The notes beneath the pieces were generated by a model. The model saw only the letters and a list, made by a program, of their open reading frames with translations, had not been told where the DNA came from and searched no databases. The position numbers were made by a program, and so were the translations under genes. Shown piece by piece: positions 6,816 through 14,377 of a stretch of 24,975 nucleotides of DNA. Source of the stretch: an uncultured Atopobiaceae bacterium (GTDB lineage: Bacteria > Actinomycetota > Coriobacteriia > Coriobacteriales > Atopobiaceae); assembly GCA_947626465.1 (NCBI GenBank), contig CANQSI010000006.1:1-24975 (forward strand). Direction: 5' to 3'. The stretch's first letter is position 1; each line of letters starts with the position of its first letter.

Positions 6816-7286
6816 ATGATTTTGCTCTGCAGAGTTGACCATCGCTTGCTCCACGGGCAAGTGGCCGTCTCGTGGGCCCAAGGGCTCAAGGCCAACTGCG
6901 TGTTTTGCGTGGGGGACAAGGTTGCGTCGGATCCCGTGTGGAAGACGACGCTCAAGCTCGGCAAGCCCACCGGGTGCAAGCTCGTGATCAAGAACATGGC
7001 CGACGCCATCAAGGCCATCAATTCCGGCGTCACCGATAAGTACCGGATGCTCATCTGCGTCCAGACCATCGCCGAGGTGAAGGAACTGGCGGACAACTGC
7101 CCCGCCATTAACAGCGTGAACCTCGGAAACACCCTACCGAGGGAGAACACGGAGGGGCTATCCCGCCAGATCTTCATCACCCCCGAAGAGCGGGCAATGC
7201 TCAAGGAACTCGTCGATCGCGGCGTCGAGGTGGAGATACGCCCTCTTGCCGATGACCCGAAGGTTCTTGCGAAAGACCTGCTCTAG
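6816..7286 (+). CDS. PTS mannose-family EIIB component
   Basis: A 156-residue EIIB of the mannose/sorbose family, the cytoplasmic subunit that phosphorylates the incoming substrate. The N-terminus MILLCRVDHRLLHGQV is the family signature, with phospho-accepting His13. Later blocks SVNLGNTLPRENTEGLSRQIFITPEE and the final helix fit the family. Note that this last block is quoted only as an ordering guide: NLGNTLPRE corresponds to the usual NVGGM loop and precedes the IFITPEE strand. The ATG has AAAGGA six bases upstream. It lies between EIIA and EIIC in the usual order, so the permease is complete. Specificity rests with EIIB, EIIC and EIID together and cannot be assigned. Confidence 0.94.
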   Translation: MILLCRVDHRLLHGQVAVSWAQGLKANCVFCVGDKVASDPVWKTTLKLGKPTGCKLVIKNMADAIKAINSGVTDKYRMLICVQTIAEVKELADNCPAINSVNLGNTLPRENTEGLSRQIFITPEERAMLKELVDRGVEVEIRPLADDPKVLAKDLL

Positions 7287-7323
7287 CTGCGTGAATGCAC
7301 GTTTTGCGTGATTGGAAGGAACT

Positions 7324-8103
7324 ATGATCCTGCAAGCGATCCTCGTGGGCCTCGTAGGAGCCCTCGGGTGCTTCGACTATCAGTTGGGCACCTTGTACAT
7401 GTTCAGGCCCATCGTGATGTGTCCGCTCGTGGGTCTCGTGCTCGGTGACCTCCAGACCGGCCTCGCGGTGGGTGCCAGCCTGGAGCTCCTCTTCATGGGC
7501 TCCATCTCCATTGGCGCCTATGTGCCACCCAATGAGACCATCGGCGGCGTGCTCTCCTGCGCGTTCGCCATCTCCCTTCATCAAGGCACCGAAGCGGCCA
7601 TCGCGCTGGCCATGCCCATCGCGGTGCTCTCGCTCGCCCTCGGAAACCTCACCGCGCCCATCTGGCCGTTCTTCGTGGATAAGGCTGACACGTGCGCCAA
7701 GAACGGCAACCTTAAGGGAATCTACGCGGTGCACCTTGGCATCGGCCTCTACGGCTGCCTCGAGTATTTCGTACTCTGCGGTGGCGCGTTCCTGCTTGGC
7801 GTCGAGGCCGTGCAAGGCATCCTCGATTGGATCCCCGACTTCGTGCTCAACGGCTTCGGCGTAGCTGCGAACATCCTCCCCGCAATGGGCTTCGCGATGC
7901 TCGGGCGTCTCGTCATCACCAAGAAGCTCGTGCCGTTCTACTTCCTCGGCTTCGTGATCTGCGCCTACATGGGCGTGCCGGTGCTTGGCGTGGCGATCAT
8001 CGCCATCATCATCGGCATCGAGAAATTCGACCTTTTGGGTGGTGCGGTTGACGCGCCCTCGACGTCCCTCGCCCTGGAAGGAGATGACGACGATGACTTC
8101 TGA
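7324..8103 (+). CDS. PTS mannose-family EIIC component (membrane)
   Basis: A 259-residue integral membrane subunit of the mannose-family permease. It has about seven hydrophobic segments. GLVLGDLQTGLAVGASLELL and the following SISIGAYVPPNETIGGV match the conserved EIIC region, and the protein ends in an acidic tail (LEGDDDDDF). The ATG at 7324 is preferred over an in-frame TTG at 7312, because the GGAAGGA ribosome site lies between them. The end overlaps the EIID start by 11 bases, indicating translational coupling. EIIC and EIID together form the transmembrane sugar path. Confidence 0.93.
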   Translation: MILQAILVGLVGALGCFDYQLGTLYMFRPIVMCPLVGLVLGDLQTGLAVGASLELLFMGSISIGAYVPPNETIGGVLSCAFAISLHQGTEAAIALAMPIAVLSLALGNLTAPIWPFFVDKADTCAKNGNLKGIYAVHLGIGLYGCLEYFVLCGGAFLLGVEAVQGILDWIPDFVLNGFGVAANILPAMGFAMLGRLVITKKLVPFYFLGFVICAYMGVPVLGVAIIAIIIGIEKFDLLGGAVDAPSTSLALEGDDDDDF

Positions 8104-8950
8104 TACCGAGCTCGAGGTCAAACCCGAAGAGACCCAAGAAGAAAGCGTGATCACCAAGAAGGATCTGTTCCGCTCCTCGCTGAACCTCGGCTCCCTCGGA
8201 ATGGAATTCTCCTGGACCTACTACAAGCAGATGAACCTCGCATTTTGCTTGATGGTGGCCAAGATGCTCCGCAAGATCTACCGCAACGACGAGGAGGGCT
8301 ATCGCGCGGCGCTGGAGCGCCACCTCGCCTTCTTCAACATCACCGTACAATTCGCCCCCTTCGTGGGCGGCGTGGCCATCTCCATGGAAGAGCGCATCGC
8401 CAAGGGCGAAATCGAGCCGGAACGCGTGAACGATGTGAAGGCCGCGCTCATGGGTCCGCTTTCGGGCATCGGCGATTCCATCTTCCTCGCGGTGATTCGC
8501 GTGATCGCCGCGGCGGTGGGCATCGCGCTCTGCGAGGCGGGAAACCCCTTCGGCCCCATTGCCTTCCTGCTCATCTACAACATTCCGGGCTTCTGGCTGC
8601 GCATCTGGGGTGTGCAGAAGGGCTATGAGCTGGGCGTTGGCTTCCTCGACCAAGCCGCGAACGGTGGCTTCATGGCAAAGGCCATGACGGCGGTCTCCAT
8701 CGTGGGCATCATGGTGGTGGGCGCCATGAGCGTGGACATGTTCTGGGCGACGATCCCGATAGAGATCGGCGTCGGAGAGGAAATGACCACGATCCAGGAG
8801 ATCCTCGATGGCATCATGCCCGGCATACTGGGTATGGCGGCTTTCTGGATCTACTACTGGCTGCTTTCCAAGAAGATAAGCCCGAACTGGCTCATCATCT
8901 GGACGATGGTGCTCGGCGTGGTGGGCGCGTTCTTCGGGTTCCTCGCGTAG
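8093..8950 (+). CDS. PTS mannose-family EIID component (membrane)
   Basis: A 285-residue EIID subunit. After a charged cytoplasmic N-terminus (about 1-25), it has the family block KKDLFRSSLNLGSLGMEFSW. Next come EEGYRAALERHLAFFNI, then KAALMGPLSGIGDSIF, which is the well-conserved EIID glycine motif. The C-terminus (about 210-285) is hydrophobic. The ATG at 8093 is nine bases after AAGGAG; the earlier ATG at 8084 abuts that site and is less likely. It completes the EIIA-B-C-D set and is the last gene before a hairpin. Confidence 0.93.
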   Translation: MTSDTELEVKPEETQEESVITKKDLFRSSLNLGSLGMEFSWTYYKQMNLAFCLMVAKMLRKIYRNDEEGYRAALERHLAFFNITVQFAPFVGGVAISMEERIAKGEIEPERVNDVKAALMGPLSGIGDSIFLAVIRVIAAAVGIALCEAGNPFGPIAFLLIYNIPGFWLRIWGVQKGYELGVGFLDQAANGGFMAKAMTAVSIVGIMVVGAMSVDMFWATIPIEIGVGEEMTTIQEILDGIMPGILGMAAFWIYYWLLSKKISPNWLIIWTMVLGVVGAFFGFLA

Positions 8951-8972
8951 ATCTGCCACCCTTCTCTCCTTG

Positions 8973-9003
8973 CGCGGCGCCGGTCCTCGCGGCTGGCGCC
9001 GCG
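8973..9003 (+). terminator. Possible terminator hairpin after the PTS operon
   Basis: CGCGGCGCC (8973-8981) pairs perfectly with GGCGCCGCG (8995-9003) around a 13-base loop, 23 bases after the EIID stop. No T tract follows, so termination is uncertain. It may be partial and let some transcription reach the MFS gene. Confidence 0.45.
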
Positions 9004-9077
9004 TATGCTGCGGGAACTCGTTGGAGTTCAAGGGCAACGGCACCGCATGTGCGGGAAAGGCGTACAGGTACGTTTCC

Positions 9078-10310
9078 ATGGGCAAGCTGGAAAAACTGAC
9101 TTTGGGCATGGGCGCCGAGGAGTGGGAGCTCATCTCGATCGAGTCGCTCCAATGGTGCGCGAACAACGCGGTCTACTTCCTCGGCCTCATCGGTGCCGCT
9201 ACCTACGATCTTGCTGGTGGCGCGTTCCTCGTGGCGGGTATCACGCTCGTGAAGAACCTTTGCATGAGCCTCGGCAACGTGCTCGCCGGTCCGGCGATCG
9301 ATCGCATGGGGCCGCGTCGCGTGACGCTCGCGACGATCGGCGCGAGCGTGGTGGCCTCGTTCGTGGTGGGCATCCTCCCCCTCTCAGTGGGACTCCTCTT
9401 CTTCGCGGCGGTCTTCCTCGGACTCATGGGAGGCTTCATCAACACCTGTACGCACGCGTATCCCAGCTACATCCAGCCTGACGACCAAGCTCGCCAACGC
9501 CTGAACGGCTATCTCGTGCTCTTCAGCAACATCGCCTTCACGCTCGGCCCCATCGTGGGCGGAGTGCTCGTGGCCGTGCTGCCCACGAACTCGGTCTTCC
9601 TCTTCATGACGGCGCTCATGGTGCTGGCCTTCGGCGTGACCCTGCCCTGCCGCGAGCTCGTGCGGCCGCCCGCGGAGGAAGTGGAGCAGGTGGGCGTGGT
9701 GAGCGGCATGGTGGAGGGCTTTCGCACCACGTTCCACGATCAAGCGCTTCGAATCATCTTCCTCGCGGGTTTCTTCGGATTCTTCGCGTTCGGCGCCTTC
9801 GATTCGCTCGAATCGATCTTCTACCGGGACGTGCTGCAAGTGGACATCGAGTGGCTCGGTTGGCTCTCGGCAGAGGTGGGCATCACCTCCACCATCGGCT
9901 CGTGGATCGTCACGCGCCTGCCTTCCCGTTCCGTAAACCTCGGTACATTGCTTGCCTCGCTCTCTGTGGTGGGCGTGGGCTCGATCATCTACGTGTGTAC
10001 GGGAAACCTTCTCGTGGCCATTGTCGGCCAGGCGATCAACGGCTTTGGCTGGGGCTTCCTCGAACCCGTGCAGATGACGCTCGTGCAGCGCGACACGCCG
10101 CTCGACAAGCTCGGCCGCGTGATGGGCTTCGTGCGCTTCGGCCATATGTTCGCGGGCGTGTTCCCGCTGCTCATCGCCCCGTTCTTGGCGGAAGTGGTGG
10201 GGGCGCAGGGCGTGCTCCTCGGCGCTTCGTGCGCGGTGGCCTTCGTGGGCTTCTTCTTCGTGGTGCTGAGGACCATCCGCCTTCGCGCCGGTGCTCGAGG
10301 TTGGGAGTAG
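9078..10310 (+). CDS. Major facilitator superfamily transporter
   Basis: A 410-residue integral membrane protein with about 12 hydrophobic segments. The loop after the second segment, LAGPAIDRMGPRRVTLAT, matches the MFS loop 2-3 motif (GxxxDRxGRR). The central hydrophilic stretch (about 200-215) separates two six-helix halves. The annotated start is the ATG at 9078, which begins MGKLEKLTLGMG just before the first transmembrane segment. An upstream in-frame start at 8970 would add 36 residues that do not look like an MFS N-terminus and overlap the hairpin. The ribosome site is weak (AGG, 11 bases upstream). It follows the PTS operon in the same direction but after a hairpin. Substrate and direction are unknown; export of a by-product or an unrelated role are both possible. 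Confidence 0.85.
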   Translation: MGKLEKLTLGMGAEEWELISIESLQWCANNAVYFLGLIGAATYDLAGGAFLVAGITLVKNLCMSLGNVLAGPAIDRMGPRRVTLATIGASVVASFVVGILPLSVGLLFFAAVFLGLMGGFINTCTHAYPSYIQPDDQARQRLNGYLVLFSNIAFTLGPIVGGVLVAVLPTNSVFLFMTALMVLAFGVTLPCRELVRPPAEEVEQVGVVSGMVEGFRTTFHDQALRIIFLAGFFGFFAFGAFDSLESIFYRDVLQVDIEWLGWLSAEVGITSTIGSWIVTRLPSRSVNLGTLLASLSVVGVGSIIYVCTGNLLVAIVGQAINGFGWGFLEPVQMTLVQRDTPLDKLGRVMGFVRFGHMFAGVFPLLIAPFLAEVVGAQGVLLGASCAVAFVGFFFVVLRTIRLRAGARGWE

Positions 10311-10577
10311 CTTCGGCCGAGCAGAGGGGCTGTAGCAAAAGTGTGGCAGCCCAAGGCTTGCGCCTTGAGCTGCTCATAGCTCGCCGCATAGGCGGCGGTT
10401 CGGACGGCCGAAGACCACGGCCATCCGAGACCTTGCCATGCGGCCCAACATACTTGCTGAGAGTCTGGATATCGCGCATCCGAGACCTTGCCATGCGGTT
10501 CAACTCATCTGTGCGAGCTTTAACTAATCTAGGATGGGTAAGAGCCACATCGGACGAGGCGCGAGGGGAGGCGAGCC
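10311..10577. other. Structured intergenic region without a gene
   Basis: This 267-base gap holds no credible ORF with a ribosome site. It has a series of inverted repeats: GGCTG/CAGCC (10328-10332 with 10347-10351), CAAGGC/GCCTTG (10352-10367, 4-base loop) and an 11-bp arm pair with one mismatch (10400-10410 with 10418-10428). A 22-bp direct repeat then follows. A weak promoter-like TTCAAC (10499) and TAACTA (10521) pair, 16 bp apart, precedes the glycosyltransferase. It may hold a small RNA or an untranslated leader; I recognise no known RNA family. Confidence 0.5.
10422..10498. repeat. 22-bp perfect direct repeat, two copies
   Basis: The units at 10422-10443 and 10477-10498 are identical over 22 bases (they begin CATCCGAGACCTTG and end CCATGCGG). 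They are separated by a 33-base unique spacer, so starts are 55 bp apart. The first unit overlaps the right arm of the hairpin at 10400-10428. I find no third copy elsewhere in the window. Confidence 0.85.
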
Positions 10578-12110
10578 GTGAATCCAGCCATTGTGATCCC
10601 GACCTTCTGGACCGACGAGGCGCATGCCAAGGGCGCCTACGACCACGCCACCTATCTCTCCGAGGATGCCCCAGAGCTCGCGCGTTGCCTCGATTCGCTT
10701 GAGCAGGTGCGCGGGGTGGTACGCACGCTCGTGCTCCTCGTGGCGCCGCGTGAGGTGGAAGCGGCTGCGCGCGGGCGTGTGGATGCCATCCTCTCCGAGC
10801 ATCCCGACCTCGCCCCGATGGTGGTGGGGAGCGCGGAGGCGGTGCGCGTGCGCGAGGCGATCTCCGAGATCGCGCCCACCATTCCTGGCGAAGGCATCGC
10901 GCTTCGCGGCTACGGCGCCATCCGCAACCTCGGCCTTGCCGTTGCGGGCATCCTCGGCCACGACGTCGTGGTCTTCTTGGACGATGACGAGCTCGCGCTC
11001 GACGACTCCTTCCTCATCGACGCGGTGTACGGTCTTGGCAACCTCACGCGCCAAGGCGAACCGATCGTGGCGAAGAGCGGCTACTTCCTGAACGAGCACG
11101 GTTCCTGCTACGCCGCGGAGGACCACGCCTGGTACGACCGCGACTGGAACAAGGCCGCGGAGTTCAACGAGTGGATGCGCCATGCCATGACGGCCACGCG
11201 CATCAGCCGATCGAACCACGTGTGCGGCGGCTGCATGGCCCTTCACGCGGAGGCCTACACGCGCGTAGCCTTCGACCCCTACATCACGCGTGGCGAGGAC
11301 ACCGACTACCTCATCAACATGCGCTTCTACGGGCTCGACGTGTGGTTCGACAACCGCTGGCGGGTGGAGCATCGCCCGCCGCGCACGGACGTGCCCTCCA
11401 CGCGCTTCGCGCAAAACGTCTACCGCTGGATCTACGAGCGCGCAAAGCTCCAGTTCTCCGCCTCGATCATCGGCTTCAACCGCGTCACCCCGTCCTCGCT
11501 CATGCCCTATCCGGGCAAGTGGGTGTCGCCCGCGGTGGACGAGCGCGCGAGGAAGACGGCCTTCCGACGTGCCATCGGCACGAACGAGCACGCAGCCTAC
11601 CTCGAGATCTGGCGCAAGGGCGTGAACGAGGCGCGCGCGGCGGCGCAGGAGAACAGAAGCCGCTACCTCGCCTTCCAAACCTGGTGGCCCTCGCTCATGG
11701 AGGCGCTCTGGGACGATCGCGAGCTCGCGCTCGAACTCCTCGCGAGCGGCATCCCGAAGGTGCTCCGCGAGATGGTGACGCCCGAGGCCACGGCCGTCAT
11801 CGTGAGCGGGGCGGAGGCCGCGGAGGCGCTCCTCACGATGGCCGAGCCCGACGAGGCCATCGCCGAGAAGGACGTGGATCTCGAGGTGTTGAGCGCCGTC
11901 GATGAGGCGGTGGAGGGCGTGGCGAGCGTCGTGGAGGCGGAGGTGGCCTCGAAGACCCTCGCAGACGAGGTCGCGCCGCCGCTCGAGGCGCTGAAGCGGC
12001 CCGAGCCCACCGATGATCCAGATCCATCCGCGCCCCGTGCGCCGGAAAGCCCTGAACCTCGCGTCGTGGAGGATTCGGAGCCCAGCGCGCAGCCCGAGGA
12101 TGCCCAGTGA
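10578..12110 (+). CDS. GT-A-type glycosyltransferase (family 2-like) with an acidic C-terminal tail
   Basis: A 510-residue protein, without signal peptide or membrane segment, that looks like a nucleotide-sugar-dependent glycosyltransferase. It begins IVIPTFWTDE. YGAIRNLGLA precedes VVFLDDDELALDD (the DxD metal motif, about 131-143). RGEDTDYLINMRFYGLDVWF (about 238-257) resembles the acidic catalytic-base region of family 2 enzymes. From about 405 the chain becomes low-complexity, acidic and proline-rich, probably disordered. The GTG start has GGGGAGG six bases upstream. Its TGA overlaps the GTG start of the histidine kinase by four bases, so the two are probably co-translated. Acceptor and sugar are unknown; a cell-envelope glycan is an inference from the LytS-type partner. 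Confidence 0.78.
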   Translation: MNPAIVIPTFWTDEAHAKGAYDHATYLSEDAPELARCLDSLEQVRGVVRTLVLLVAPREVEAAARGRVDAILSEHPDLAPMVVGSAEAVRVREAISEIAPTIPGEGIALRGYGAIRNLGLAVAGILGHDVVVFLDDDELALDDSFLIDAVYGLGNLTRQGEPIVAKSGYFLNEHGSCYAAEDHAWYDRDWNKAAEFNEWMRHAMTATRISRSNHVCGGCMALHAEAYTRVAFDPYITRGEDTDYLINMRFYGLDVWFDNRWRVEHRPPRTDVPSTRFAQNVYRWIYERAKLQFSASIIGFNRVTPSSLMPYPGKWVSPAVDERARKTAFRRAIGTNEHAAYLEIWRKGVNEARAAAQENRSRYLAFQTWWPSLMEALWDDRELALELLASGIPKVLREMVTPEATAVIVSGAEAAEALLTMAEPDEAIAEKDVDLEVLSAVDEAVEGVASVVEAEVASKTLADEVAPPLEALKRPEPTDDPDPSAPRAPESPEPRVVEDSEPSAQPEDAQ

Positions 12111-13480
12111 ACAGCTATCGGCAGTTCTGGACTTCGCTCAGCATCTACGTGCTCGTGCTCCTCGTGCTTGCCCTCGTGGGTCTCGGCGCGGCGTTCGTGT
12201 GGTGTGTCATCTCCGACCAATGGCCCCTCGCCGCAGCCGTCGGCGCCTCGATGGTGGTGGCCGTCTTCATGAGCGTGAGGTCGCTCGCCGCGCCTGACCA
12301 CATCAAGAGCATCTCCACGGAGCAGACGCTTCGCACGGCTTCCACCACCTTGGGATTTATCCGCGAGGGCCTCACGCCGGCGGGATGTCGCGCGGTCTGC
12401 GAGCTCCTCTGGCACGAGACGCGCGCCGAGGCGGTGGCCATCACCGACCGCGAACATGTCCTCGCCTACGTGGGCGTGCTCGAGCCGGAGTTCCCCCCGG
12501 GAAGCCCCGTGCGCACGCAGGCCACCAAGGACGTGCTCGCCGGAGGCACCACGCAGACCTTCTCGTCCATCACGCCCGCGCAGATGAGGGACCTCGACGA
12601 GATGGACACCGCCGAGCGCCTGCGCGAGGTGTCGTTCATGCCCGCAGGCATCGTCTGCCCGCTTCTCGTGCGCGGCGAGACGGTGGGCGTGATCAAGTTC
12701 TACTACGCGAATTACCGCGACATCGACAGCACGGAGCGCGCGGTGGCGCAGGGCTTCGCCGAGCTCCTCTCCACCCAGCTCGCGCTCTCCGAGCTCGACC
12801 GCCAGTCGCACCTCGCCACCGAGGCCGAGGTGCGTGCGCTCCAGGCGCAGATCAACCCGCACTTCCTCTTCAACACCATCAACACCATCGCCGCGCTCAT
12901 CCGCACCGACCCCGTGCGCGCACGCGAGCTCCTGCGCGAGTTCGCGCGGTTCTACCGCCAGACGCTCGAGAATTCCGATAGCCTCATCCCGCTCTCTCGC
13001 GAGCTCGAGCAGACGAGGCGCTACCTCATCTTCGAGTACGCCCGTTTCGGGCGCGACCGCATCAGCGAGCAGGAGGAGGTGGCCGAGGGCCTTGGCGATG
13101 TGGCGGTGCCGGCCTTCATCATCCAGCCCATCGTGGAAAACGCCGTGGGCCACGCGATGCGCGAGACGGGCACGCTCCACATCGACGTCTACGCCACCAC
13201 CGAGGACGACGCCCTCCTCATCTCCGTGGCCGATGACGGCGTGGGCATGACGCAAGCCGAGCTCGAGCGCCTGCAAGCCGACTGGGACGAGCCGCCGGTG
13301 CGCGAGGTGGACGACCCCACGCGCGGCACCGGCACCGCGCTTCGCAACGTGCGCGAGCGTGTGATCCGCCAGTTCGCGCAGGGCTCGAGCATGGACATCA
13401 TCTCGAAGCCAAACGAAGGCACCGTCATCACGCTCAGGCTCAATGGCGCGCTGAGCCGCCCGAGGATCGAGGGCGAGTAG
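12107..13480 (+). CDS. LytS/BtsS-type sensor histidine kinase
   Basis: A 457-residue membrane histidine kinase. Two hydrophobic segments (about 11-33 and 41-60) anchor it, followed by a GAF-like domain (about 75-225) and a His_kinase domain. LQAQINPHFLFNTINTIAAL contains the phospho-acceptor His252 of the LytS class. The ATPase part has the N box IVENAVGHAM (about 342-351), DDGVGM (376-381) and GTGTALRNVRERV (407-419). Family members often carry a multi-helix 5TM-LYT sensor; here there are only two helices, so sensing probably relies on the GAF-like domain. Translation is coupled to the glycosyltransferase by a 4-base GTGA overlap. The LytTR regulator 162 nt downstream is the expected partner. 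Confidence 0.9.
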   Translation: MNSYRQFWTSLSIYVLVLLVLALVGLGAAFVWCVISDQWPLAAAVGASMVVAVFMSVRSLAAPDHIKSISTEQTLRTASTTLGFIREGLTPAGCRAVCELLWHETRAEAVAITDREHVLAYVGVLEPEFPPGSPVRTQATKDVLAGGTTQTFSSITPAQMRDLDEMDTAERLREVSFMPAGIVCPLLVRGETVGVIKFYYANYRDIDSTERAVAQGFAELLSTQLALSELDRQSHLATEAEVRALQAQINPHFLFNTINTIAALIRTDPVRARELLREFARFYRQTLENSDSLIPLSRELEQTRRYLIFEYARFGRDRISEQEEVAEGLGDVAVPAFIIQPIVENAVGHAMRETGTLHIDVYATTEDDALLISVADDGVGMTQAELERLQADWDEPPVREVDDPTRGTGTALRNVRERVIRQFAQGSSMDIISKPNEGTVITLRLNGALSRPRIEGE

Positions 13481-13520
13481 CGTTCGGGGCCTTTCCACAG
13501 AAGCCTCACGTTCAATTCAG

Positions 13521-13580
13521 ATTTGCAAATTCCCGGTCACTCATTTGAGTAATCCACGGACGAGTGGGTATCTTTACAAT
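13521..13580 (+). promoter_or_regulatory. Palindromes and possible promoter upstream of the LytTR regulator
   Basis: Two perfect palindromes occur in the 162-base gap: ATTTGCAAAT (13521-13530) and ACTCATTTGAGT (13539-13550), with centres 19 bp apart. A possible promoter is TTGAGT (13545-13550) and TATCTT (13569-13574), 18 bp apart; TACAAT (13575-13580) is another -10 candidate. The second palindrome overlaps the proposed -35. This suggests the regulator gene has its own controlled promoter, separate from the kinase. Confidence 0.4.
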
Positions 13581-13642
13581 GCTTTTCAGGAATGTGTGCG
13601 TCAGGGGGACGATGCACGGTTTCCGCAGGAGAGGTGGCATTC

Positions 13643-14362
13643 ATGCTGAGTGCGATGATTGTCGATGACGAAGCTCCCGCGCGCTCGGAACTTCGCTATC
13701 TGCTCGAACAATCGGGTCGCGTTGAATCCATCGTCGAGGCGCAAGGCGCACGAGAGGCCGTGCAAAAGCTCATGGACGGCCGTCCCGACGTGCTCTTCCT
13801 CGATATCCGCATGCCCAAGACCGACGGCATGTCGCTCGCCGAGGCGCTTCACAAGCTCAAGAACCCGCCTGCCATCGTCTTCGTGACGGCCTACGGCGAG
13901 TACGCGCTCAAAGCCTTCGAGGTGGAGGCAGTCGACTACCTCGTGAAGCCGGTGGAAGAGGAGCGCCTGAACGCCGCGCTCGACAAGGTGGCCGCCCATG
14001 CCACGCCGAGGCGCCAATCCCATCCGCCCCAGGAGCGCATCCCGGTGGAGAAAAGCGGTCGCAAGGTGCTCGTGCCCGTGGATCAGATCCGCTACATCGA
14101 GGCGAAGGACGACTACTCCTGCATCTACACCGACACCGATCGCTACCTTTCCACGATCTCCCTCGCCCAGCTGGAAAATCGCCTCGGGCCGCACGGGTTC
14201 TTCCGCGTGCATCGTGGCTACATCGTGAACCTCGCCCATGTCGAGGACGTCGAAGTGGTGTCGAGCGGTATCCTCAAGCTCGGCCTGAACGGCATCAGCG
14301 GGAAAAAGGTTTCGGTGTCGAGGCGCCGCGTCGTGCAACTCAAGCGAGCGCTCGGCCTCTAG
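13643..14362 (+). CDS. LytTR-family response regulator
   Basis: A 239-residue response regulator. The receiver domain (about 1-120) has the acidic pair in MIVDDE, phospho-acceptor Asp54 in LFLDIRMPKTDG, Thr82 in FVTAY and Lys102 in DYLVKPV. The C-terminal LytTR DNA-binding domain (about 138-238) has VDQIRYIEAKDDYSCIYT, LAQLENRL, FFRVHRGYIVNL and VSVSRRRVVQLKRAL. The ATG at 13643 follows AGGTGG by about six bases; the upstream in-frame start at 13592 lacks receiver-like sequence. It should be phosphorylated by the kinase upstream and regulate an unknown target, perhaps its own gene or envelope functions. The phosphoesterase gene starts 15 nt after its stop. Confidence 0.93.
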   Translation: MLSAMIVDDEAPARSELRYLLEQSGRVESIVEAQGAREAVQKLMDGRPDVLFLDIRMPKTDGMSLAEALHKLKNPPAIVFVTAYGEYALKAFEVEAVDYLVKPVEEERLNAALDKVAAHATPRRQSHPPQERIPVEKSGRKVLVPVDQIRYIEAKDDYSCIYTDTDRYLSTISLAQLENRLGPHGFFRVHRGYIVNLAHVEDVEVVSSGILKLGLNGISGKKVSVSRRRVVQLKRALGL

Positions 14363-14377
14363 CGCGAGGAGAGTGCC

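Noticed and set aside
7312..7323. TTG start at 7312 for EIIC
   Set aside because: The ribosome site GGAAGGA lies inside this stretch, directly before the ATG at 7324.
8970..9077. Extended N-terminus of the MFS protein
   Set aside because: The added residues are not membrane-like or conserved in type, and they overlap the hairpin that follows the PTS operon.
10422..10498. CRISPR-like repeat-spacer-repeat
   Set aside because: Only two 22-bp units with one 33-base spacer, no further units and no cas genes nearby.
11663..13498. Long minus-strand open frame (611 codons) opposite the glycosyltransferase and kinase
   Set aside because: It is antisense to two clearly recognised genes, has a low-complexity composition typical of GC-rich shadow frames and no family motif.
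13481..13642. Terminator directly after the kinase
   Set aside because: Only a weak imperfect stem is visible, with no T tract; kinase and regulator may still be cotranscribed.
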